Source: Aurelia coerulea
Lineage: Eukaryota; Cnidaria; Scyphozoa; Semaeostomeae; Ulmaridae
Length of the DNA stretch: 64,000 nucleotides
NCBI GenBank assembly: GCA_039566865.1
Contig: CM076943.1
Span: 42,974,663-43,038,662, forward strand
Direction of reading: 5' to 3'
Shown here: positions 33,354 to 44,183 of the stretch, piece by piece
Layout of the letters: the number at the start of each line of letters is the position of its first letter
Position numbering within the stretch: position 1 is the first letter of the stretch
Position numbers and translations under genes: made by a program
The notes under the pieces: model-generated
Seen by the model: only the letters and a program-made list of their open reading frames with translations
What the model was told of the DNA's origin: nothing
Database searches by the model: none

Positions 33354-33423
<70 letters not shown>
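33353..33423. repeat. (AAT)n microsatellite, tail of LINE D
   Basis: About 70 bp of near-perfect TAA/ATA repeat directly after the LINE D 3' UTR, as expected for a non-LTR element with a microsatellite tail. The insertion point lies in the minus-strand LINE A1, whose reading frame stops here. Confidence 0.9.
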
Positions 33424-33424
<1 letters not shown>

Positions 33425-33425
33425 C

Positions 33426-33940
33426 ACCTTACCAAAACCACATAAAAGGGGAGACAGGAAACTTTGGATGAATGGTAGCATTTGATCTTGCATTAACCGT
33501 TCGAAATTTTTTGAGATCGATGGTAAAATAGTTATTGGTCGATAACTCTTTTTTGAAAAGGCATCTTCTTGTTTAAAGAGTGAATATATATCTCCAGCCT
33601 TCAGTTCTGCAGGAAACATGCACTTAGACATATGCGAGTTAAACAGTATTTGGATAACAACACATAATACGTCAGAGTTTTCCTTAAGGATTCTTGCTGG
33701 TATACTATCAATTGGAGAGGCCTTATTCACATTAAGTTGGTATACTTTGGTAGCAATATCACCAGTGGAAACTTCCCTAAACTCAAATTGGCTGGTGACC
33801 TTGATATTCTCTCTGATTTTGCAAATACTTGGATGAGCATCATATTTCCTGATAGCTTTTTCTACGGGATCTTGTATGTCATTTGCAGGAAGCAAAACTG
33901 AGTCACAAGCAGAGATCCCTAAGCTGTCTGTTATAGTTGC
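33426..33940 (-). pseudogene. LINE A1 piece 5: RT N-terminal region
   Basis: The minus strand encodes KFFATITDSLG-type sequence running into ACDSVLLPANDIQDPVEKA, EFREVSTGDIATKVYQLNV, KASPIDSIPARILKEN, SYRPITILPSISKNFERLM and SPLLCGFGK. This is the region from the end of the connector to RT blocks 1-2 of a CR1/L2-like ORF2. It continues A1 across the inserted LINE A2, whose piece upstream is at 36166. The downstream RT core is absent because LINE D and TIR elements follow. Confidence 0.75.
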
Positions 33941-34125
33941 GAAATTTTTTTTTCATTTTTCATTTTAAAATTATTTATGCACGGTAGCCCCGTCAGTCAG
34001 TATGACTGATTTTCAGGGGGCCGTGCCAAAAACTTTACAAATTAAAAAATCTACTAAAATTAATAATGGGAAAAGGAAACTAATTACAATCATAAATAAT
34101 TTATCTACAACTATTTACAATAAAT
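33941..34125 (-). other. LINE A2 3' UTR and tail
   Basis: 3' UTR of the next LINE. It ends in an A-rich tail (plus strand TTTTTTTTCATTTTTCATTT) comparable with the AAATG-type tail of LINE C at 54783-54816. Contains a conserved hairpin at 33979-34026. Confidence 0.7.
33979..34026 (-). ncRNA. LINE A2 3'-end hairpin
   Basis: On the transcript strand GCACGG pairs with CCGTGC and an inner TCAGTCA pairs with TGACTGA around a 3-base loop, with CCCC / GGGG between. The equivalent place in LINE C (54724-54774) keeps the pairing despite different bases, so the structure rather than the sequence is conserved. Confidence 0.6.
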
Positions 34126-35645
34126 TTACAACCGACCCTTTATCTTGTTCTTAAAAGAAGATAAAGAGGGAGCTTGCTTGGCCTCGCGGCTGAGATCATT
34201 CCAGATTTTTGCTCCACGAAATGCGAACGCTTTCTGTCCATTACTAGTTTTCATGAATGGCACTAGCAAGTCAGTTTCGGCATTTCTAAGGTTGATAATA
34301 TTGCGATCAGAATTTCTAACAAATAAATGCGAGAGATAATCAGGCGCGAGACTATTAACAGATTTATATACAGTTGTTGCAGTCTCACTTCTGATCATAT
34401 CCCTCACAGTTGGCCATTTTAACTCTGTAATCAAAGCTTCGGCAGGAGCATCGTAGCTGCTATTTGTAATAATTCTAGCGGCACGATTCTGCAATTTCTG
34501 AAGCTTAACCAGTCGGAACTCAGCACAGTTCCCCCACACAGAACAGCAGTACCGGAAATGTGGCTCTACAATACCTCTATATAATTTGCAAAGTACAGTT
34601 TTTGGCAAAAATTTCTTTGCATATTTTAAAAAACCTAACGAGCGGGAGACTTTGGCTTGAACAGATTTAATTTGCTCGTCCCACACGAGGTACTGGTCAA
34701 CTTGGACACCAAGATACTTAATACTATCGACAAGTTCTACAGGGGAATCATCTATAACAAATGCAGGAGAATCCACAGTGTTTTCACCAATCTTTTTAAG
34801 ATTTGGTCTAGATCCGATTACCATTGCCTGAGTCTTGATTACATTCAAAGACAATTTATTGCCCTGAAGCCATTCTTTCAAACATTTCCATTCGTTGTTG
34901 AGCGTTTCAGTTAGATCCTCAATGCTCTTACAGGAATAGGATATGCTAGTATCGTCGGCGTACATCGTAACTTTGCAGTTTTTCAAGGCGAATGGCAGAT
35001 CATTTATATAGATTAGGAAGAGTAGCGGACCTAAACAAGAGCCTTGTGGAACACCACAGCTGATGCTTCCGATGTCAGATTCCACTCCATTAACCTTAGT
35101 GAATTGCTGCCTACTGCTGAGATATGATTTGAACCATTGAAGCTCAAGACCCTGAATTCCGTACTTAGATAGCTTTTGAATAAGTATGGCATGATCAACA
35201 GTATCAAAAGCCTTTTTCAAATCAATGAAAATATTTCCTGTAAATTTTCCACGCTCAATATTAATGTGCCAGTCATTAGTGCCAGAAAGCAAGCAAGTTA
35301 CAGTGGAATGCAGAGCTCTAAAACCTGATTGGCCAGAATACAGAAGTTTATTTTTGTCTAGATAATCATATAGTTGGTTGTAAATCAATTTCTCAAAGAG
35401 TCTTGCCAGAAATGGGAGCACAGAAATTGGTCTATAATTGGAACAATTGTTTTTTTCTCCACTTTTAAAGATTGGGGCAACCCTTGCAGTTTTCCAATTT
35501 TCAGGAAAAACTCCAGTGGCAATTGAGAGGTTGAAAATGTCACAGAGAGATTCTGCAATGACAGAGAATGCGATCTTTAGGAAATGATTAGCAATGCCAT
35601 CAGGACCGAAACCCTTGGACGTTTTGAATTTACCAAAAACCTTTT
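34126..35645 (-). pseudogene. LINE A2 ORF2: reverse transcriptase core and C-terminus
   Basis: An open minus-strand frame of about 500 codons. It runs from KTSKGFGPDGIA through NYRPISVLPFLARLFEKL, IFIDLKKAFDTVDH (block A), [13 protein letters not shown] (block B) and MYADDTS (block C; YADD at 34951-34962) to the tail HFRYCCSVWG, FAFRGAKIWNDLSREAKQ and FKNKIKGRL. The role is target-primed reverse transcription of the LINE RNA. The frame is intact from near 35645 to its stop, but a one-base loss around 35648 separates it from the upstream part, and there is no endonuclease, so the copy is not autonomous. CR1/L2 group by motif order. Confidence 0.9.
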
Positions 35646-35695
35646 TATCTGATGAACATCAAAGGCTTGTAATTTAAACTGTAAATTTTCAGGGT

Positions 35696-36165
35696 TCACT
35701 TCCAGCTTATCTTCAACAAAGGGTTAGCTTTCTGTGGAATTTTGTCACTAAGAGATTTGCCAATATCACAAAAGAAATCATTCATTGTCTGAGCAACAGC
35801 ATTATTATCGGTAACATGCTTACCATCAACATCAAGCGACTGAATTTGAGTCGTTTTTGATTTCTTATTGAGAACCATGTTAATGGTTTTCCAAGTGTTT
35901 TTAAGATCACCTTGGGAAAGGGCAATCTTATTTGTAAAATAGTCGCGCTTTAAATCTTTGTTTAATCTATTGACCCTATTTCTCGTTTGTTTATAAGCAT
36001 CCATCAAAATTTTTGACTTTGAGCGTACAGCTGCCAATTTTAACCTGTCTCTTGTAGCAGACAAACATTTGAAATCCTTCGTCAACCAGGGGCAAAACTT
36101 TTCTGAAACCCTCCTGCAGCGTAAAGGAGCATGTTTTTCAAGAATCAACGAGAACATATTTGTCC
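35696..36165 (-). pseudogene. LINE A2 ORF2: connector between endonuclease and RT
   Basis: Encodes FSLILEKHAPLRCRRVSEK, FCPWLTKDFKCLSATRDRLK, NRVNRLNKDLKRDYFTNKI, WKTINMVLNKKSKTTQIQ and MNDFFCDIGKSLSDKIPQ, matching LINE C at 52600-53090 almost block for block. Upstream, at about 36165, the sequence switches abruptly to the different LINE A1 (EIAEIFND), which marks the 5' truncation and insertion point of A2. Confidence 0.85.
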
Positions 36166-36693
36166 ATTTGATCATTGAAGATCTCTGCAATTTCTGAGTC
36201 CTTAGTTATCATTTTACCGTTTTCAATAAGAGTCAAAGAAGAGCTTACCTGGACCTTATCTGAAAAGATTGGTTTCACAGTCTTCCAGAATTTACGATCA
36301 TCCGCAAGGTTACCAAGGTTTAATATTCCGATAGTAATCAAATTTGGCCTTGCGTAGTAATTTGACACATTTATTCCTCTGCCTTTGAAATGCCTTGCAT
36401 CAGTTCTGTTGTTGTTATACTTGTTACGTAGCCTAGTGCGGTGCAAGTGCTCTTTACGCAAAGCTTTTGTCATAAAAGGCCCATCGTTTGCACGAATCGA
36501 TTCTTTCTTAACGGGTGCATGTTCGTTCAGTACGTGCATGACTCCAGCCTCAAAAGCACCATAGTCCTCGATCTCACTTAATTCAGATGAGATCATATGC
36601 AACAAATTTTCTTTGAAGTTCACGGCGCTAAATTGGCTGTAGTCCCTGTATGTAACTATCTTGGGACCCCTTTTGACAAATCCACCCTTAAGG
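36166..36693 (-). pseudogene. LINE A1 piece 4: region after endonuclease
   Basis: Open minus-strand coding for LKGGFVKRGPKIVTYRDYSQ, FKENLLHMISSELSEIEDYG, MHVLNEHAPVKKESIRAND, LRKEHLHRTRLRNKYN, RKFWKTVKPIFSDKVQ and DSEIAEIFND. This is the connector between the APE-type endonuclease and RT of a CR1/L2-like ORF2. It is interrupted upstream by the foldback at 36694 and downstream by LINE A2. The two flanks fit the endonuclease piece ending at 39217 in the same frame. Confidence 0.85.
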
Positions 36694-38840
36694 AGCATAG
36701 CCTCCAAATCTTTTCTTTTGTCCAAAGCTCCCGTGGGGTCCTGACTCACGCTCTGATCAGATCGCATTTTCTCCTATGATTGACCAGTCAGATGCCGTCG
36801 TTGTGTTTACTTCCGCGTTTCGCAGCAAAATTTTGGCCATTTTCAGCCGTTTTGACCATTCTCCGGAAAAAATCATTGCACGATCGGATAAATCAAATTT
36901 CGTCAAAATTTCAATTGGAGAAGATTCTCCATGCTTTGGACCATAAGCGTTTTCGGTATGGCTTTGCGATCATTAAAAATAGCAGAATTGTGGCATTTTA
37001 AGCTCAATGCAGTCATTCATCGGGTACAGACTCTATGGTTAGCAAAAAGAAGAGTAGAAAACTGAAAACCTGAAGAAGAACTAGTGCATACACATACCTC
37101 AGATGGATTTAATAACAAACATCCACTTTTTCTGCCGCGATCTACAGCGAGTTTCACCAGCAAATAACACAGTCAAGTCAACAAAAATGGGCGCGAGAAC
37201 TTGAATTATCAGCTACATGCCATCGTCGAGTGAGAACAACATCCGATTCCAATGAACAGAAATATGAATAAATCAACGGTGAATAACGAATACATGAACT
37301 TGCCATGCTGAAGATCACGGGAGTAGCTGTACGTCCAGTCTGGCCCAGAAAGAACAATTTCGTGATGTCTTTTTCGATAAAGCATCTATGGATAAACCGT
37401 GCCTCCATTCCTTTATCCAACTGCGGCTATCGTTGCCAAATGGAAACCGGCAATAACATTACCAAAACGATGTACGAATTGATCGGTCACATCCCATCCT
37501 TTATTGCAAGAAAAATGTCTGTCGTCTTATGGTCTAGCAGCTTCGTGAAACAGAACTGAAATGCTAGGTTTAGTGTTCTTACGAATACGAATAACGAGAA
37601 GAAATGTACATCTTATTTTCATAACGAGTAAAATAGATTGATCTTTTCGACATTTGAAATACTATTTATAGACACTCCTCATGTCAATTTCACATTTTGG
37701 GCGGATATCATAAAAGATATTTTATCTTTTAGAAGTCCTTCAACCCCTTAACAGTCAAGCAACACAGTAGCATCAAAGCAAAGTTGGGCAGTTTGTAAAC
37801 TCATTGCCCATTCATGGAAAAACAACCCTATTTTTGTAAGATTCTACAACTTTCATCCAATAAAGAAAGCTCCTAAAAATTCTCATTTTCTGAGCACAAA
37901 ATGTTTCGTAAGAGTTTCTTAAAAGTTCCCTCAAATTTCTGTCGGTGGTGTAGGATATCTCTGGGATCTCCTGTGCCTTCGATAAAAATTGTGCAGCAAA
38001 TTATGAAATCATGCCACAGTGTAGATCACATACGAAATCTCATGTAAGAAGTTACCAAACGAAAAGTGAAATTAATTTGTCCCAGTATCCAAGATTTTAT
38101 ATTCTAGGTGACTTGAGAGTTCAGTTTCTTGAAATTTTTCCTATGATAGCGGACCTCTGTCAATGCAACTGCATACACTTTTTCTGCAGGAAACTGCTTG
38201 AAGGAAACCGTTGCTGCCTCTTCCATAAATTAAGAAACTCTACTCGTTATTCACCGTTGATTTATTCATATTTCTGTTCATTGGAATCGGATGTTGTTCT
38301 CACTCGACGATGGCATGTAGCTGATAATTCAAGTTCTCGCGCCCATTTTTGTTGACTTGGCTGTGTTATTTGCTGGTGAAACTCGCTGTAGATCGCGGCA
38401 CGAAAAGTGGATGTTTGTTATTAAATCCATCTGAGGTATGTGTATGCACTAGTTCTTCTTCAAGTTTTCAGTTTTCTACTCTTCTTTTTGCTAACCATAG
38501 AGTCTGTACCCGATGAATGACTGCATTGAGCTTAAAAATGCCACAATTCTGCTATTTTTAATGATCGCAAAGCCATACCGAAAACGCTTATGGTCCAAAG
38601 CATGGAGAATCTTCTCCAATTGAAATTTTGACGAAATTTGATTTATCCGATCGTGCAATGATTTTTTCCGGAGAGTGGTCAAAACGGCCGAAAATGGCCA
38701 AAGTTTTGCTGCGAAACGTGGAAGTAAACACAACGACGGCATCTGATTGGTCAGTCATAGGAGAAAATGCGATCTAATCAGAGCGTGAGTCAGGACCCCA
38801 CGGGAGCTTTGGACAAAAGAAAAGATTAGACAGCTATGCT
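36694..38840. mobile_element. 2.15-kb foldback with ~600-bp arms and unique core
   Basis: Arms 36694-37289 and 38244-38840 are near-identical inverted copies. The start AGCATAGCCTCC and end GCTATGCT resemble the AGCATAGG end of the 17-kb foldback. CTTAAGG flanks it on both sides (36687-36693 and 38841-38847); a 9-bp duplication with one change is also possible. It interrupts LINE A1. The ~950-bp core (37290-38243) is unique and holds an open frame at 37305-37559 with no recognisable domain. Likely a MULE-type non-autonomous element. Mirrored open frames in the arms are not separate genes. Confidence 0.85.
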
Positions 38841-38854
38841 CTTAAGGACAGTAA

Positions 38855-39213
38855 AGCCTGGTTCTCATATAATCTCAACCCGACGGCGACCCATCGGCGT
38901 CACTACTGCGTTGCAAAAGTTAAACTGCCGGCGACTCGTCGGCGACCTATCGGCAACATGTTGCCGGCAGGGCGCCGTCAACCATATCTCAGTGTGCATT
39001 CCCGGCTGATCCTCGTATTTGTTTGGCTTGTTATGGTCACCTGATCACAGGGAATGCAAATGATTCGCTGACGCAACGCCGGCAGTGCGCCGCCTCATGT
39101 TCTCATATAATTTTCATTGGCGCCTGTGCCGCAGCAGAGTGAAAAAGTTGAACTCAGCTCAACTTTTTCGAATGACTGCGTCAGGACGCCGGCAGTCGGC
39201 GCCCCATCGGCGC
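38855..39213. mobile_element. 359-bp element with TAA duplication (AGCCTGG end)
   Basis: TAA at 38852-38854 and 39214-39216. Removing the element and one TAA restores LINE A1 frame, so boundaries are secure. It starts AGCCTGGTTCTCATATAATC, is rich in CGGCGACC/CATCGGCG words, and contains AGTTGAACTCAGCTCAACTT. A relative lies near 54895-55135. The 3-bp TWA-type target suggests PIF/Harbinger, but the ends are not clearly inverted, so this is tentative. Confidence 0.8.
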
Positions 39214-39216
39214 TAA

Positions 39217-40018
39217 CTATCATTGCATGAAAATCAGACAAACCCGTTTCTATGGCAACCGTATTCTGAAAACTAGATTTCCTGTTGGTTAAGATTAAAT
39301 CAATGCTTCGAGGGTTCCCTGATTTGAAACAGGTTGGGCATCTAACAAGATTTTTTAAGTTGTAACTATCCATGAAACCACTAATAACGGCCTCCTCAAT
39401 TTCGCAATTGAAGTCTCCGATTAGAATGATATTCTCGTACTTTGTACAAAAATGGTCAAGTGCTTTACCAATCTCACGAAAGAAATATTGTTCAGGTTGA
39501 GATGGTGGACGATAAATCGAGATGAGAAGCCATTTTTGCTTCTTGACAGTTAGTTCAATAAGGCTACATTCAATATCATTTGGTGGTTTGTACTTTGTCA
39601 GTTCTTTTATTGGTGCCCTCTCTCTCACATAGACCAAAAGACAACCCCCATACCGATTTCGATTATACCTAAATGGTTTCATGAAACCTTCAATCATGAA
39701 CTGACTGGTTGTAAAAGTATTATCAAGTTTTGTTTCTGCAATTACGAGAACATCAACATAGTCTGATACTAATGGTCTAAGAAATTCGATCTTGTTTCTA
39801 ATAGAGTTTATATTGAGATACGCAATGACAAGACCATTACGATTCTTAAATCTAATACTTTTCAAGGATGCAGTTGCATCATCACGTTCATTGAGTTGGC
39901 CGATATTAGTGCTCTCACAGAGAATATCATTATCAGAACCATTAGTCCGGTTGGTGTGACTCGGTTCGTGAAGGGGTGATGCACAGAGTCCAGAAAAATT
40001 GACGGCTCCACGGCTGTC
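39217..40018 (-). pseudogene. LINE A1 piece 3: APE-type endonuclease
   Basis: Minus strand. An N-terminal leader (GQLNERDDATASLKSIRFKN) is followed by LVIAYLNINSIRNKI, LVIAETKLD (catalytic Glu), YGGCLLVYVRERAPI, WLLISIYRPPSQP, IILIGDFNCEIEE (GDFN) and RSIDLILTNR, then GLSDFHAMI (the SDH-type catalytic His). This is a nearly complete APE-like endonuclease of a CR1/L2-type LINE, which nicks target DNA to prime reverse transcription. The frame is open through the domain; the downstream part resumes at 36693 after two insertions. Upstream it leads to the ORF1-ORF2 junction, where a 1.8-kb insertion begins at 40033. Confidence 0.9.
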
Positions 40019-40032
40019 AGCCGGAGGAAGGT

Positions 40033-41815
40033 CCTGCTTGTAAAGATCATATTTGAGGAAGGTTTAGGTATTTTGTAAAAAATCTAGTTGGAGGAAAATT
40101 TTCAGTAATATGAAATTTGATTGAGGAAGGTTTTGGTAACTTTTGTAAAAAGTCTTCAAAACTGTTGGGTTGGATTATGTGATTAAAGACTATGCACATA
40201 TATAGCATACATATTTTCCTCAAAATACAGTATTGATTATACAATTTCATAACACATGTTACTTGCATAGCAATAAAGAAAACCAATGGAATCACATGAC
40301 TGTCTGATGGGATTATATTTGAGGGGCTTACAATTTGAGGTTGATGGTATGGATCTGGCACTTTTTCCTCTTTTGTCTTCATAATTAAGTCATGTTTTTT
40401 CTCATCGTATTACCATATGTACCTCATATATATTCTAAGCCATCCAAATATAAGCCCACCACTCACCAGATAGTACTCTGATTCCATTTTTCTATTGCTT
40501 TGAAAGTCAAAAATGCTATGAGATTGCATAACTTTAGGACCAAAGCCTAGCATTTTACTAGGCCTAAGAAATCAGTTTATCTACCAAAGGGATAGGTACT
40601 GTTGTTCTAATAACAGTCAATTCAGCGAGGCACAATAACGTATCCTGTGGGATGGGAATCTCATCCTGGATCTCTGATCTTGATCTCAACCTTCATTCAA
40701 TGTCATGTATGTACCATTGATTGAGAATATTACCAATAATAGTAATAAACCTCATCATCCATCTTTCATCCATCAATTAGCCGACCTCTTGTATGCAGGT
40801 TAAATCTTTGCCTGTTTGTTTTTTCTTCAGCAAGCAAACCAAAAGACTATCTAGAAGGATTATGTGTGCATTATTCTTTCATTTACAGACAAGACGGGCC
40901 AATTGGCACACACAAATCTCTTCAAATCAAAATAAAGTAAATTCATCTCCCAATGTTAATCTCATAGACGCAATGCTTGATCACTGTGGTGTACTTCTGG
41001 TTCATGACTATGCATCCATTATAATTAACACACAATTTCTTCTCTCAAGAGTCTTTCGCCAGTCGCCATTTTGCTTTCATTCCATTTATTGTTTTGGTTA
41101 TTTGTCAAGTCAAGCCTCTTTTCGGTAAATGCAAACGAGGGAACTTTTCGCGGGCACAGCTAGAGGCGAAAGTGGCGCTAAATCGATCATAAAATGTGAT
41201 CGGTGCTTTTATGGATGGCTACAATTTTTGAGGAAAGGATAGAACTAAGAGTCGCGATAACATCAAAAGACATATAAATGAAAGACTATATTCTTAATGT
41301 ATTTATTTAACTATATTATTGTCTATCATCTATAACATCATTTCAATTATTTCAGACCTAGCCTTTGAACCCTTAAAAAATACAGACAAATACAAAGCCA
41401 ATCAAGTCCAAAATAAAGAGTGTAGAAAAGTAAAAAAGCAGCTGAGCTCTTTTGAGCCTCAACCCTCTCAACAGCAAGAAGTGACTTTCTCTGCTTTTGA
41501 AACGAGACAAGATAACAGATATGAAAATACTGATGTGAATGTTGTAGAAAACAGTAAGAATGAACTTGGTAATTCTATTTCATCTTCAAGTGAAATCAGA
41601 GGCAGTGTGCAGCAGCATTTAAACAATTTCTGTTTAGTTAGTATGTGTGACTTTTGTAAATGGTTTTGCATTCTATGAGAGTCGACAATGTCTATAGTAC
41701 CGCGGAGTAGGCAACTGGTTTCTAATTTTTACGGTCATGAACAATACGAGGAATTAAAAAAAATGTGGTTGTTATGATTTTATAAAATGAGGAAGGCTTA
41801 ACTTATAGAATTGGA
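40033..41815. mobile_element. 1.78-kb insertion with 14-bp direct repeat, identity unknown
   Basis: AGCCGGAGGAAGGT flanks it at 40019-40032 and 41816-41829. Deleting the insert and one repeat joins LINE A1 ORF1 tail to the ORF2 leader. A 14-bp duplication is typical of LINE-machinery retroposition. Near both ends the words GAGGAAGG recur (40056, 40115, 41789). No clear poly-A tail or RT. It includes an exon-like open stretch at 41352-41637. Confidence 0.7.
41352..41637 (+). CDS. Possible exon inside the 1.78-kb insertion
   Basis: A TTTCAATTATTTCAG acceptor-like word precedes an open stretch rich in K, Q, S, E and N (ECRKVKKQLSSFEPQPSQQQ, NVVENSKNELGNSISSSS), and GTTAGT could be the donor. 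The protein would be polar and disordered. No family recognised. It could equally be a chance open frame of AT-rich DNA. Confidence 0.25.
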
Positions 41816-41829
41816 AGCCGGAGGAAGGT

Positions 41830-42247
41830 TTCACCTTTTTCTGGACTCTGGTCATGCATAGTTGTGACAAATATCTGATATGTTTTTATCTACTTTTTCT
41901 CCACCGTCATTCTCTCCGAGTCGACTAGAACAGCCGGGCCTAACGAGTCAATTTTTACAAGCGTTGAAAAGATTGTCTTCAAAAATTATGTCTCCACTGC
42001 GATTTAAGTGTACATGACTTCGAATTAAATGTTTTGAAGGATTTATATTAGTGTGGTCAACGTACCTGATTTCTTTTTCGTGACACAAATCAGCTAAAGT
42101 AAGATTTACCCTTTTCCTTTTATCTTCGTATTCGTCATTTCGTCCAACTAAACCGGAAATAGTGACACTAAATTTTCTCTTTCTCTATCGACGTTGCCCG
42201 GGAAACGATTTCTTGTGCGAGCATAACGTCTGACTACTTCTTGTTCC
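41830..42247 (-). pseudogene. LINE A1 piece 2: ORF1 esterase C-terminal part
   Basis: The minus strand encodes ISISGLVGRNDEYEDKRKR, VNLTLADLCHEKEIRYVDH and SKHLIRSHVHLNRSG, then IIFEDNLFNACKN and a stop, with further ORF1-like residues and a second stop before the junction. The pattern (GLVxRND ... HLNxxG) is that of the SGNH-esterase-like domain found in ORF1 of CR1-group LINEs. It is interrupted at TTAA 42248 by a MITE. The N-terminal GTND block of the same domain lies at 51063-51097, beyond the MITE and BEL element. Confidence 0.8.
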
Positions 42248-43132
42248 TTAACCCTATTCGTACTGGGGAGGGGGGGCGTTTTTCGCCCCCCTACCAGTTT
42301 TTGCTGCGTTACGCTAAAACGACAAGAGATATAACTACCAGTGTTGGTGACTTTTACTCAAATTTCATAGGCAATTAAATTCTTAACATTTCATTGTTCT
42401 ATCTCTGATCACGTGACCACAGTAATACCATATTTGGAGTAGTCAACAACAAAAAAGCTTAAAATGTCCGTAGTTTTTGTGTCGTTTGCCTGATCGATCT
42501 CCAACATGCACCATTCGATTGCATTTGATGAGTACTTTCATTTGATAAATATATTTTTCATATTTGCTTATGTCAGCAAAATTTAATATATATGACGTCA
42601 GTCACATTTATGACGTCATTTCTCTAATAAAGAAGTGTAAAATATAACATGTTTTAGTCTAATTTGCTTCATCTTATTAATTTGATTCATTTTGAGTCTA
42701 TATTTACCAGATAAAAGGACAGGACTGGCAAAAACTTGGGATCAAAGTACATGCATGCAACAAAAGGCTACTTTAAGACTAATTGTGCTAAAAATAGAAG
42801 ATAAAAAAATTTGAAGAGTATATATTTTTGAACTATGACATGCTTCCTACTATTTGAAACAAATTGGAAGAAAATCGGTTGAGTGGTTGATTAAATAGAA
42901 TTTTTCTGGTTAAGAAGGTATAAATTTGCCAATTTTCTTCAGTTTTTCGGTTGCCTAGCAACGAATCACGTGATTTATTAATTGTCATTGTTATATTTGA
43001 ATAGCCAATTGTCCAAAGAACAATAGGGGTAAGTCTTATTGTTATATCTTTTGTAGTTTTGGAGAAAAAGAGGGGGGGGCGAAAAACGCCCCCCCCCAGT
43101 ACAAAATACCTAAAAAATTGCCCAGTACAGAT

Positions 43133-44134
43133 TGTTCAGTACCGCACAAGATCCGGGCGTGTGGTCATCCCCACACAAAAGCTAGGGGTTGTCCCCACAC
43201 CAAGTTCGTAAACAACTTGCGTCATAAACAATACGCGTTCCAAAACCTTAGAAATCGGGCCTTTTGTACATAGAAATCGAGCCCTTTGTAGTTGGTCAGC
43301 AAAGCATAAACAGTTTTGTTATTCGATTTGTGAAAGGAAAACAAAGTCAGTCGTTTGTCAAGTTAGCTTCGAAGCGTTTCGGGCCGAAGCCCAAATTTTA
43401 CTGGAAAACTTAACGTTTTAATTCGTTCTGAAGAACAAGCTATATCGCTGTATTTCGTGCCGAAGCACAAGATTTATTTATCAACTGTATTACCGTCCCG
43501 AAGGACAAAGTTATTCATTGTTATTCGCTGATTTGGCAAAGACCTTACTACTGGAGAACATAATGGAATTTATTTATTTGCTGTTTGCATCAGAGAATTC
43601 ACAAGCTACTTGCTGTCATTTTGTATATATCATATTATGGGCAAAATTCGAACGGAGTTAACAGGATCCCAATTTTGGAAGAGATTTATTGTTATTTTGG
43701 AATGTTACGATGAATTTTGCTCATCTGAAGAACAATTCTTAGCTCTTGATTCCGCCGCTGGCAGAGCTTTTATCGTTATATATGAAGAACAATGCTTAGC
43801 TCTTGATTCCGCCGCTGGCAGAGCTTTTATCGTTAAACTGGAAGAATATTTGTTAGCTCTTGATTCCGCCGCTGGCAGAGCTTTTATCGTTATATGAAGA
43901 ACAATCATTGGAAAAGATTGGAAAAGAAAATATTACATTCTTCGTTCTAAAGCGTTTAAATTATCAAGATTAATTTGATTTAATTAATAGAGAAATTTCA
44001 TTGAGATAGAATTTTATTTCAAGATCCTCTTGGATTTTCGCGCGATCGCTATCGGGACTTGATTTACACTGCTTCGCAGGGAATAAACTTATCATGGTAC
44101 TCCGCAGAGGGTAATCAGGATCCCAGATTTAATA
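43133..44134 (+). repeat. BEL 5' LTR (1002 bp)
   Basis: Starts TGTTCAGTACCGCAC and ends CAGATTTAATA. Contains three copies of a 57-bp repeat (about 43732-43896) reading AGCTCTTGATTCCGCCGCTG in each. One open frame through the repeats encodes CLALDSAAGRAFIV units. The other strand is open too. Confidence 0.95.
43732..43896. repeat. 57-bp tandem repeat in 5' LTR (3 copies)
   Basis: Three ~57-bp units (19 codons), so either strand keeps its frame across units. The 3' LTR has five. Repeat number therefore changed during or after the last transposition. Confidence 0.9.
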
Positions 44135-44152
44135 TTGGTCCACCGAGCCGGA
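44135..44152 (+). other. Candidate primer binding site
   Basis: TTGGTCCACCGAGCCGGA follows the 5' LTR directly. Complement to a tRNA 3' end with CCA is plausible; it is close to the animal tRNA-Tyr 3' end with two mismatches. The tRNA assignment is from memory and tentative. Confidence 0.45.
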
Positions 44153-44183
44153 TACCAAAGTTTGGATAAAAGAATTGACAATT

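Noticed and set aside
32984..33895. A 303-codon minus-strand gene
   Set aside because: The frame runs by chance through an (AAT)n tract and the antisense of LINE D; only 33426-33895 is real LINE A1 coding.
37178..38355. Small proteins ending in the same residues at 37178-37420 and 38011-38355
   Set aside because: The shared end is the inverted arm of the foldback read on both strands.
40793..41128. 111-codon plus-strand gene
   Set aside because: No domain, composition like neighbouring AT-rich DNA, and a non-ATG start; not supported.
43610..43897. Host gene with repeated LALDSAAGRAFIV segments
   Set aside because: It lies in the BEL LTR and recurs in the 3' LTR; noted as an LTR repeat rather than a host gene.
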